Shown here piece after piece: positions 41,388-53,300 of a stretch of DNA of 64,000 nucleotides. The notes beneath the pieces were generated by a model. That model did no database searches. It had not been told where the DNA came from and saw only the letters and a program-made list of their open reading frames with translations. The stretch is from positions 3,969,790 through 4,033,789 of the forward strand of contig VZDJ01007755.1 in assembly GCA_008694505.1 (NCBI GenBank). Reading direction: 5' to 3'. The stretch's first letter is position 1. Every line of letters starts with the position of its first letter. The DNA comes from Cyanoderma ruficeps (Eukaryota; Chordata; Aves; Passeriformes; Timaliidae). Both the position numbers and the translations under genes were made by a program.

Positions 41388-44300
41388 CTAACAAATAAAA
41401 CACAAGGTGTGTACAGAGTGCTTCCCCCTGCCCCTTCTTCCCTGCTTGTGGCAGACAGAACCAAGAGCTGCCTGGCTGAAAAGGTGTGCCCCTGCCTGGC
41501 CCAGCCCTGGGATCAGCAAGTCTGGAATGAGCAGGGGCTCTGTGGGTCAGGGGGCTGTGGTGCTGCGGCTGCCACTTCTCAGCTTGGTGCCCTTGCTCCC
41601 TCACAAGGCCATGGGCTGCAAGTGGGAGCACCCTACATGTGTCCTCTCTAGCAATTGCCACCCAACAAGGACGGGGGGATTGCCCAAGGACAGAGCTGGG
41701 CCCTTCCACCAAGGCCCCAGGGACCATGCAGCAGTGATGAGCTCCACTGGCTGAAGGGAATTTACATCTCTGTGTATGGAATGCAAGGACGCTGTGACAA
41801 AGAGCTAGTTACTGTCCCTCAGGTGACAATGGTGGCATCTCAAATCCCACCCAGATCCATGTCTGGGTTAACTGCCTGGTGATGAGTGTATTTGTGCTAA
41901 GGTCAAGCTGTTCCTTAATTAGATTTTAAGACTTTTTTTTTTCCTTTAATTAACTAAATTTTCTAATTACATTTTAGGGCAATCATTACAGACTTCTTAG
42001 AGGGAAAATACTTTCATTTTGAATTATGATGATTTTTTTTTTCTAATGATAAAGTAGAGCTGTAATGGCCACCGAGATAGCTGTATAAATGGCCATGGCT
42101 GATAATAAATCCAGCATGACCTTTACCAATCTCTCCCTGCCTGTGGGAAGCAAGAGGCATGGCTGGAGGTTGGGAAGGGACTTACTCTTCTGTAGAGGTG
42201 CGGTTGCGTGTGGGCGAGCCAGTGACAGCCACAGCTTTCACTGTGATATGGGCAACTGGAGATGGAGGGATCTGTGGGAGGATAAAGCACATCATTAGGA
42301 AATGCCACTGATGAGCAGGGACACCAGTTCATCTGAGGAAAGAGGCTGTTTTAAGAAAACCAATAAATGCTGTAAATCTCTTTACAAGAGAAAGCAGGTT
42401 AAGGATTTGACTGTCCAACTCTCACCCACACAATTGCCAGTTGCTCACGTGAATATTCTCACTGAGCTCAGCATGAGCGAGAGTTACAACCCCCACCATC
42501 AAAGAAGGAACACTTGCAGAACTTTTTATTCCTTAGGTTTTTGCGTTTAGCTTCCTGAGGCAGTGAGGTTTTGTGCAGAGTGAGCAGCCTGCCTCTTGCA
42601 GCTCCCCACCTCTACAGCTGCCTGGGGAGCAGATGTCTCAGCCATCACAGTTCCTTGAGCATTCAGAGATGTTTCCCTGTTTTGTTGTGTGCTGCTCTGT
42701 GGTGTGGGAGCACCATGGTTATGCTCCAATTCTGCCATGGCCCCACAAAAGCCTAATCATCCACTTCCTCCTTGTCTTATTTGATCATAAATTGCCTGCC
42801 AGCCCTGAGTCATGTTTTCCCTTAAACAGGTCTCTGAGAAGGGCATATCCTCCAAGATGGTAAGTTAAAGTGTGAGTTCCCCAGACAGGGAAAAAAAGAG
42901 TCAGAAATTGTGAGATGATCTCGTTATTTCAGGTAATAAGCACACATTGGTTTTACTGGAAATCCTGAAAAAAAAGTTCATATTATTGTCACTACCATAA
43001 CTGGCCTGAAGATTTCTAGGGCTATTTCTCCTAGGATTAATCTGAGACTGGGTACACTTAGGTGTGTTTTTCAAGTATCCTAAGACTTAGAGATGTTTGA
43101 AATCACTTTTGCAAGCAATTAACTATGTTGATTATTGGTAGGTTCAATTAGATTCATTACACTGGATAACATTGGTTTTAACCATCCTTAAGTGTCACTG
43201 TCATTTTTGTTAAATGTAGCCCAGCTATCAGCTAGCAATCATGCTTCAGCCATCCAGAAGAGCCTCTGAAACCATGGAGTTTTGATGGCATAGTCCGGTG
43301 ATGGCCAGACATTATTCAAAATAATTTTTTCTCTCTGAAAAATTAATTTTTATTAAATGTAGGGACTTTGAAAATTTGGGGGGGGGGGGGGGGGAGGCAT
43401 TGTAAGACAAAGAAGGGAGGGAGAACATTTTAGTAAAGGTGAGTAAATTTTAACCAAAATATTTTTTCTGTGTACTACAGAACACATTTTTGGGGTTTGT
43501 ATGACAATTTTCCCATCAACTCTTTATTGATGTTTCTGACTTTGGAGATTATTGTGTCAGGTTGGCATTCTGGAGAAAACAAATTATTTGATGCTTGTTC
43601 CACTTGAGAATTTTTTTTTTTCCCAATTTGTGGAATTTCCTGAGAGACGAGAAGCTAATTTCTCCCAGCTCTTGCAGGTGGCTGAACATCCAGAACAGGA
43701 GCCTGCCTGTTTCGTCCCACCACTCTTCCTGATTCCTGAGGAGCAGTTCTCTGTCCTGTGCCAGTCTCTGCTCCCAGCTAAGGCATCCTCTGGCATAAAT
43801 GATCTTTCAAGCTTTAACAAAAGCTGGGAAATCTGCAGGTGCTGCAACAGACTGACATGCTCTTACTGTGGGACATGCTGATGAGTACAAGGTTTTAAGA
43901 TGCATTGGTAGTTGGTCTTGCTCTATCTGCTTACCAAAGATTTTCCATCCAACAGGTGATTATAGGACTTGGATGACTCTGGTTCAGTAATTCCCGCTGC
44001 AAAGCATAAGAAACATGATATTAGGTGCAATTATCCCATCAGCACAGCTTGTATGAAAAACCTTCTGTACAGTAAAACCCAGATATGGACAGAACCCAGA
44101 TACAAGTTATAGTCCTACCAGATTTAATTATAGCCAAAGCAGCAGAGTGATCATCTATTGTGATGTCAAAATAAGTGATTGTGGGACAGCTTAAGTCATT
44201 CTGGAAAATCTCTCAGCTTGCTCCTGGAGTTCTCAAATGAGATGATGAGCTGCCCTTAGCAGACCAAGCTAAGTGGAGCCCTTTCCCCCTCTGTAAACAC

Positions 44301-47300
44301 TCAGGTGTCTCTAAAGTCAAAGAGCCCAAATGGTGCTCTTCAGCCCCCACTGCAGGTTTGTCCTGTCTAGGAGATCATTCTTTCCTTTCTGTATTTCTCT
44401 GGAGAGTTATTTTAACCGGGCAGAGATGTGTGCTGTGTCTACCCCCTCACAGGAAGGGATTTCCTGTGGCTGAGTGACATTTCTCTCTCTGTTGTCCTCA
44501 ATGCTGAAGTCTAATCTTCAGTTTCAAGTAATTGTTCATCTGATAATTTATTCATGGATAAATGCTCACTGACATTCCTGTTCGTTGTGGCAAGGAAATA
44601 AACGAGCGAAAGATGCCAGATTTTTTCATGAGGCCAAACCCTTCTGTTTGGCTGTGGGAACGTGGACTTCTCTACTGCTGTGACCAATGGAGTATAAATA
44701 ATGACAGCAAATATGGAAATAGCCAGGGTTCTGCTTATAGTGCTGTCTCTGGCATGACAGCAATCGGAACTTAGTCCTCCTTCTGGGGGCAATATTTGAC
44801 TATGATAAATATCCTAACCAGCTTCTTGCTTCCTGCTCCACCCCTCTCCAGTAATTCCATTAGGTACCTTACTGTATCACTCACGTCAAAGTTAATGCAA
44901 TTACCTCCTCTCATCTTGCATATTAGGTACTAACAGTATTCAGCAAGTGGATCATCAGTGCTTCAGCTCATGCCCATCTTTTTTCTTTTTATTTGGTTTT
45001 GTTTTCTCTTCCTTTGTCTGATTCTTCCCTTCAGCCTGTCCCTCTTATTAGATACAGAAAATGTTTTTGCAAACTTTTAGTAAAATATCTAAGCAAAATA
45101 AAGTTCTCGTGGCTTCAGGTTTGCAGTTCCTCCCCTCAGGGCAGTGGTGGCTGGATGCAGTGTGAATTCCACTTCCAGAAGTACCTTCTCACATGCTGGA
45201 ATGGACTGTCCTGCTTTGCTATTTGTGCAGGATTTCTGATGGTAGCAATAAACATGCTAATGGCCTCATCTGGTTCTCCTGTTTGTTTGTTTTTTGTTCT
45301 AATTTAAACGTAATCTCCAGGTTCTTCCTACTCATTTCCCTTTCTCGCCTAGGAGACTTGTTTCCCTCTTTTCTGCTCTTCTTTTTTAGATTCCTACAGC
45401 TTTCCTCTTGTTTGCATCTATCTGTTGTCCTTTACCTCTCATCTCCCCTAACAGCAGAGACCAGCAGTCCCTCCTTTCTGCCTCTCTGGCTCTGTGCCAT
45501 CCTTTACCCTGTAGCCGGTCCCAACCACTCCTGTTCCTGCTCCAGTCCTGAAGCTCCAGTCCTTTTTCCAGCCACATCTTGGTTCTGGTTCTGAGATCTT
45601 TTTGAGATCTTTTCCTATGGTCCCAGGCTCAGTTTCCTCCTTTCCAGTTTCCCAGGCCCTGCTCTTGTCTGGTTTGTGTTCTCAATGGGACGGCTCATGT
45701 TCAGTGTGGTTGCCAATCAGTGACGTGAGGAACATGCACCTTCATGGACCTGCTTTAGAGATTTTGCACCTTTTAACATCCAAATGTCCAATTTCTCTTG
45801 GAAAAACATGCCATGTGGGATTTCTTTAGAGGCATATGACTTGACTGCATCTGGGTGATTTTTCAGAGGAGAGCAAGAGATGTGTTTTTGATTAAAAGGC
45901 CGTCCCATGTGAAACTGCACAGCCCCGCTCCTGCTTCAGTCTTCCAAACATAACACACCAGTGTTGGAGGAGCTGAATAGCCACTCTGTTTATGTTTACC
46001 CATCTCCTTGGTTTCGTATTGGCAAGCTCTATTTTTCCTCCACGGTTTCTCACAAATATGCTGAACAAGCTTTGGTTGCCAAAAAATCAGGTCTGTGGCT
46101 GACATCCAGAATCTGAAAATTCATCCCAAATGATTATCTTCTGGCTAATTCTAAGCAACTGAACAGGGATCTTATATAATAAGATGACTCAGGCAAACTC
46201 AGTAATTTACTATTTATCATCTCTAAAATATTGTCAGGGAGTGTTTATGACTCTGAATAAAGTGAGCTTATGACTCTGAATAAATTGAGTAATGCCACGG
46301 TCATTATCTCACTAATTCCACTGGATATTTTAAGCATGGAATTATCCTCCAGGTACACAACAAAGCGCCTGCTTCTCTGCACGGCCTGGAAGACTGAGAT
46401 ATCTAAAGACGTTCTACATCCACGGAGGAATCCCCAGGGCAGTGACCGTGCGCTTACCGTGCTGGGCAGCGCCCTTGGCGGGGCAGGCTCCCTGCAGGCA
46501 GCCCTGGCCCCGCGCCTCCTGCTCGCCCCTGGCCTCGTACAGCACCTGCAGGAGCTCGCCCTGACGCGGCCGGCGCTCCGACACGGCCACCACCTGCCGG
46601 GGAGAGGAAAAGCATCCCGTTACACCGGCCCCGGGATTAGGTGGTCTGTCCAAGGCTGGGTCTTTTTGGGACCCAGCTACTTAGTTGCACCTTTGTGCAT
46701 TTTCCTCAGGAGACTGAAATTTGCTCCTTTCCAAACTCTACTGAATAGTATATGCCTCTGAGACAGCTCAGATTTATTTTCTTTTTGCATCACATCTTGG
46801 GCAATCAGTCAAACTTATGCAATGTGAATTACAAATGCTGTTTCCTTACGGTCTCTCCTGTCTTTTGAACTTACTTACATATTGTACCTGATAAATGACT
46901 ACAGAGAATATGAGGCAGAGAAAGATTGTTCTTCTGGAGATTAATTTTCAAAACTTTACCTCACACGGACAAAACTCACAGACAGCTGCAAGTTTGAGCA
47001 TTCAGCTCCCCCCCCTCCTCCCTATCTCCAACAGCCCTTGAAAACAAGCACGAACAAAATCAAGTTCTTTTCTAATCAATGACGACTAGGCCATGGCATT
47101 CACTGTACTGCCACAGGCAACTAGGGAGGCCAGAGCTGATGTGAGTTTTAAAAAACAGGGATACACCTCAAAGAAGTGGATTCATCAGGACTGTTATTCA
47201 GGATGGTCTGGAAAGAGTTTTGTCAAGAAGATCAAAGTTCCAACAGCAGGGACAGAGTGTTTTGTACTTTGCTGGATTTTTTTATTCTTCCCTGAAGACT

Positions 47301-50300
47301 TGCTGCTGTCATACAGAGAACCACTTAAACAGAGTTAAGAGCCAAACCAGCAAGGAAACAAGACATGTGGCAACTATTCAGACTATTTCCTATTAGACTT
47401 ACTTATGTTGGAAGATCATGAGAAAAGCAGTTAGTTGCATCCAACTGATGACTGGTAGTTGCTGTATACATGTTTTAGATATAAATATAGTTATTTTGTC
47501 TCAAGACTGAGACCAACAACTGGCCAGCCCAATATTGGTGTAGAAAAAGCCTTAATTCCTTCTATTGCTCTGCTATTTAACACACTCTCAAGATAAAAAC
47601 AAGACCCTATTCAAGCATGTCCCCTCAGTCAAATTGCTCATTTCCTCTAATTAAGTTTTAATTCAATTTGCCATTAATCTGCAATATTCTGTGTATATGA
47701 TTTTTACACAGACATAACAACACATGCAAACCCATGTTTTCCAAAACAGAAAAGAAAAAGAATTCCGACCTAACCACTTCTAATTCTTTTGTCTCTATGT
47801 ACCCTCAGGAGTCTGGACAAGGCTACATTACCTAAATACTACTGACTAGTAGGATAAGGAGCAGAAACTGCCCAACAACAGGCAAAAATACTTCTGGAAA
47901 AGGCAGGTAAAGCAACCAAAGCCTAATCCAAGGCTGAATAGGGGTTTTCCCCTATTTCTGCGGATCTTGACACACAGTCTAACACGCTCCATATGCTGTA
48001 AACTACTGAAAGACATGCCCAGTGTTCAGTTAAAAGTTCAAGGGACTGTTGGTGTCCTTGAAGACAAGCACATGCTAAAGGAGGCTGCAGCTGGCTCCCA
48101 GCTCTACAGATCACAAACTTGGAGCTGCCAACAGAGCCGAGCCTCAGCATTGCTCCAATGTTTCAGAACAAGGGTGATGCTGCCTGTGAGAGGCCTCCTG
48201 TTGCTACTGAAGCTGTTGGCATTTGCTCTCTCCCTGCTGCCTCTGGAGCAGTTCCAGTACCTCCCCATCCCTCTGCAGCAGCCCCTTGCAGGCTGCAGGC
48301 TCTGCATCCACACACGCCCTGACCACACAAACCTTACAAGCTCCTCACCAGGGCATTACCCCTTTCACCACACTGACACCAGTGGAGACACCTGTCTTCA
48401 GGACTAATACGATGAGATTGTGGCTGGCAGGGGTCTCTAATGACAGCCCTTGGAGACTGCCTCGTGTGAACTGAGCTATTCCAGCTTTCAAGGACACAAA
48501 GCTCAGCTTTTCCCACCATCTCTGGAAAAATGTCCAGTGCTCTTGGTCACACTCAGTCTCTGCTGGTGTGTAACAGAAAATGTCATCAAGCCTCTGCTAC
48601 TGAGACACCTGAGGTCACTTATTTTGCATTGTCATGGAAAGAGCATTTTTGGTAAGTAGGATGCTGGCTGCAGTCACCTCTAATCCTGAAAGTGGCTTAT
48701 TTGATCAGTGTAAACCACCATGGACTTGAAACTTAACATTCTGCCTACGTGTTGCACAGGATGAAATACAGTTTAGGGAAAAGAAGAGGATTTTTATCTT
48801 GATTAATAGCAAGAATTATTTAGGCACATTGTCTACGTTTTTGAGATTTATTGTTACATACGATATCAGTAATGACAAAATACCTTCAAGCAGCAGATCC
48901 CATATAAATAAATTACAGTGCCATTTTCCATTACAGCTGGAGACAACAGTGCAATCTCAATAATATATTTTCAGTGAACATCTTTGCAGCATTTGGTTGT
49001 AGCACATTTTAGAAGTTCCTTATCTCCTAATTCAAGATTTCACAGTGACTTTGGCTACCTCACCCATTGCTGTAATATGTAAAGACTTATCTAGGTCAGG
49101 AAACTAAACCTGCTGTAGCTTGGTTTTGATCTAAAGTGGAGCTGACATTTCTCTAGGGTACCTAGGGTAAGGCAGAAGGATCAACTGGGAGTCACTTTTC
49201 TTTTCTAGACATACCAGGCAATTTAAATCTGTGCAAATGGCAGAGTCAGCCAAACTATGCAGAATTAGCAAACTACTAAAAAAACACTACTGTTTTTGGA
49301 ACCTGTAAATCCTTTGACCGGCCCAGTCTGTTTGCAGGACACCAACTCTGAAATCAGAGCTCAGCAAACTCTCTTTTTATGGACTTTACCATGCACATGA
49401 GAGCACTGAGGTCTGGCATACCTACTGTTGGAATTAGCTGTGTTAAGAGGGAAAGGGGCACAGAGGACACAGGACAATCACAGAGAGGCTGTTCCAACCA
49501 TCCTGATCCTGGACTTAAAATCCCACTGCCAACCAACAACCATCCAGAAAAGGGGACAATTAAATATCTGGCTTTGGATAAAACTTTGAAAGTTAGAGTC
49601 TGAACAGGAATGTGTCTGTTAGTGGAGAAAATTCCAGGTTTGTAGAGTTAAGTTATTTTGATGGTCTAATGCTGAGCTAATTTTTAATGTGGCAGCTCAA
49701 GCATGCACAGGGGTCTTTTTTACTTTCTTGCAAAGTAGACAGGTACTGGTGTCCATACAGTTCTCCCCAAGGGATTTTGGGGATAGAAGAAGAGAAGGGA
49801 AGGGGTTCCTATCACTGGAAATAACTCTTAATAGGGCAATAGGAACTGCAAGTATACATATTGGTGAAACACTCAGCCAAAAAAAAAAAAAAAAAGGTGC
49901 TTTCTTCTTTCTGTTACCCTTCCACAGTCATTATCATGCTTTTGGGATGAGTTCTTGTATGTGATGGAAGTTACCCCCCACAGTCAGTAATTTGAATGTT
50001 AAATCACTTAATGCTACACTGCTTGGGTATTTCTGCCGTGAAAAGAAAGGCCTGGCAGATGTCCACGTTGGTTGCTATTTTTGTCCTTGCTGAGGATTAA
50101 AGTTGTGCATCCCCTGCAACCACCACAGCAGAAGATTTTATGTTAGCTGAGGCATTTTTACAGCTCTGACTGCAGGTGCAGATGTAAAAGTGAAAAATAA
50201 ACAATCATTCTGCGACTTTTCTGTGGGTCTAGAAATTGGCAATCACAGCTTCCTCAGAGGCACGTCTATTCCAGTATGTGCAATTTACTTCAGTGCTTGC

Positions 50301-53300
50301 TTATGAGCTGCAAGCAGCTGCATCCCACAGAAGAAGGGGAATGTTTAAGAGTTGACACTGCCAGTCACTTTGGTTTGAGAGCCATCCTTGTTTTTGTAGC
50401 TGGAGCTGCAGACCATTCCTCAGGATTGGTGTTCCCACTGCTAATATGATGCTGTCTGCATCATGACTAAGAACCAATCAAAGGACATCCTTAATTAGGG
50501 TCAGGAAAGCCCTAAAGGGAAAAAAAAAAACCCAACCCTCTTAAAATACAGCCACAAAATAGGGACTTTCTTGTCTTATTTTCTTAGGCCTTTATGAGTA
50601 CAGTGCTGCCACAGCAGCTGATACAATCCAAATTAAATATTAGATGATTCCATTTAGTAGAAATAACTATCTACTGAGATTTAGAACAAGCTAAGAGCCA
50701 TAGAATTTCCCTTGATTTTGATGTAAGCCAGCTGAAATTTTTCAGCTGAATACTTCTACGAGAAATATTGAAAAAAAAAAAAAGATAAATTGTCTGAGGA
50801 TTTTGTTTCAGCAGGTCAGAATAGGTCACTTTTGGTTTGGACTTTTTTCTGTTTTTATATTGCATGGCAAATAAAATATACCACAAGTTTAAGAAATAAA
50901 AGCAGGGTATCTAAAAACGGCTTATTTTGAGTAATACTCCAGCAGTCTTACTCATCTTCCTTTGGAATGAGGAGTAAATTTGTAATCTTAGCCTGAGCTA
51001 TGGGACAAAGCCAACCAAACCAAAACTGTCACAATTTGGGAAAATATACACACGCATAGTTTCTACCCAAAAAATGACATAAATGTTACTGACTCCTCCT
51101 GGGGACCACCTCAGGTGTCCTGTGACACTGTGATCTGCTTCAATAACCAAAAGAGAGGGTGGGAGTGAATGTGATGAGGTTTTTTTCCAGTGCACAGGTA
51201 AGTGTGGTAAGCAGCAGGATCTACAGTTCCGTGGGGAGATCAGGGAATCAGGAATACAAAGAAAAGTCTCTCTGAAAACGAAGGCGGATCTGGGAAGTAG
51301 GAAAGGGCATGGATAAAGGGAAGGCCATGGAGCAAAATACTTCAGCAAAGTGCTAGAGAAGAGACAGGTCTGTAGTGAGAAGAAATGCTTTGGCAGAAGC
51401 GTCTCAAACTTGTAAGACGTGCTTCGAAGGCAGAAGAGACTGTCATTCCTGCAAATCAGCTAAAAGGATTGTGGAAGAGGTTGTGAAAGGGTCAAGTGGA
51501 TTTAAGGAGAGAAAACTGTCTCTGAAGACAAGAAACCTCACACCCATGTGTGAAAGCACCTTGCAAGTGCTTGACATTTACTTGCAAGACATTTACTCAG
51601 AGCATGAAAAATGTTCAGTTATTTTCATTTTGGGAGTACCTCGTCTGCTGGGAGTGGGTAAAGCTTCCTCTGTGCCCTCTGCACTGAGACTGGGGTACGG
51701 GCAGGCAAGCACCTGCTGGGATCAGGGGACAAACATCCTCCCTGGGTCTCTCAGTGCCAACTTTTAGGGTCAAAGTTACAGTCCATTGCTTGGTGTTTTT
51801 CTCCCAAATTCCCATGGATATTGGTTACTTGATTAACATGATTATTATTATTACTTGATTAACACTGATATGATTTGGTATGATTTGCTTACTTTTCATT
51901 CCCGCGTGTCTCTCCGGACTTATTGTGAAGGCTCTATGGACAGTAATTTGATCTGTGATTCCCTCAGATGGCCAGTGTTGATAAGCCAATATGTTCATTT
52001 TGACTGGCTCTGCATGGCAAGACTGTATTTTCTGTGTTTTGTTTTGAAGCACTTCTGTAAATAAACTGCAGCTTTACAGAAACTCCCCCTTCTGTTTCCT
52101 ACCCCACTCCCTGCATCAGACATGGATGCACTTCTTTACCCTGGAAGATCTGCTTCCCATTTACCCACAGCTCTTTTGAGGGTGTGCACAGCCAACTACA
52201 ATGTAAAAAAAATTAAAATAAAATAGGGAGAGGAAAGGAGATTTTTCTTACACTCTTCGTTAGGATGTGAGGTGTAGCTTTGGCTCGTCTTCGGGCAGGG
52301 CTACATGCTGCAAAAAGAAGAACAGGAACATGGTCAGGATGCTGTGGAGGTGGACACGTGCCTGCAAAAGTCCTCCGTAAGAATTCACTGGGGGCATGGT
52401 GGGTAGAGGGGGAAGGATAAAGCGTTTAAGGAAGATTCCAGCTGAAACAATCCAAAAGAAAGCCCCTTTTGATGTGATCTCAGGGACCATCTTCTATCTA
52501 AACAATACAGAAATCCATGGCCACAGCGCCACAGCCTATCCTGAGTTTCTGCACCTCTCCCATAGGCTTCCAGGAGGAACACTCCTTCTCCTTCCTCAGT
52601 TTTGATCTGGCCTCTCATCTGCCAGTACTTCAGTAGGAAATGAGTAGTGTATACCTTAACTTGGAGACTATTATTATTTTTTCTGGTTAGGGACTTCATC
52701 AATAAGCTCAAACTCCCTCGTGAAATTACTTCACTTTTGCTGCATGATGTGCAAAAACAACATTCGCACTAAGCCTAATCTTTTCTTTTTCAATCCTCGA
52801 AATGACCTGTTCAGTTCTTTAGCTTGGGACATTTTGCTTAAAGTCTGTTTCTCACTTTTATTTCTTAGATCCACGAAGACACCAAAATCATAGAACCACT
52901 AGACAATAGACACACAGGATGCCAGGGCCATAAGCCAAGCTTTTGTCTGGACTGAAGCAATTGGTTTGGGGTGATGGTTTTACTGGACTAAGTGAAGGCT
53001 CTTTAAACTCTTGTTGTTAGACTTGAAACAGGCCTGAAAGACTGATACTCCCAGCTCTCCCTCTCACAATATCTTACCCTGTCTTGTGTTCCGTCTACCA
53101 GAGCTACAGGATTTAGCCGCCAGTGACAGAAACAGGCTTGCAGAAAGCTGCCAAATGTGGGGAATTAACTCCAATTCTAAAGGCTGACCCTGGGGGCAAA
53201 GCACGTGAATGGGGGTTTCCTATTCAGGCTCCGTGTATAATCCAAAGGCTTTGAAGAGCCAGGAAGGTTTGTTACAGGATGATGGGTGACTCTTACTCCC

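Noticed and set aside
42391..42530. Alternative VXN exon 4 candidate (SENIHVSN-like minus-strand reading)
   Set aside because: The phase did not join exon 3 to exon 5. The exon at 43935-43996 fits phases and protein exactly.
43552..43881. 109-codon plus-strand frame with a Cys-rich end in VXN intron 4
   Set aside because: The CRCC-type ending looked zinc-finger-like but lacks a proper spacing pattern; antisense to the intron just before VXN exon 4.
46270..46761. 163-codon plus-strand frame
   Set aside because: It is the antisense shadow of GC-rich VXN exon 3 extended into both introns.
47967..48407. 146-codon plus-strand frame in VXN intron 2
   Set aside because: No conserved motif; overlapping open frames on the other strand; chance is likely.
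51375..51767. 130-codon plus-strand frame in VXN intron 2
   Set aside because: No family signature or exon borders; antisense to an intron.
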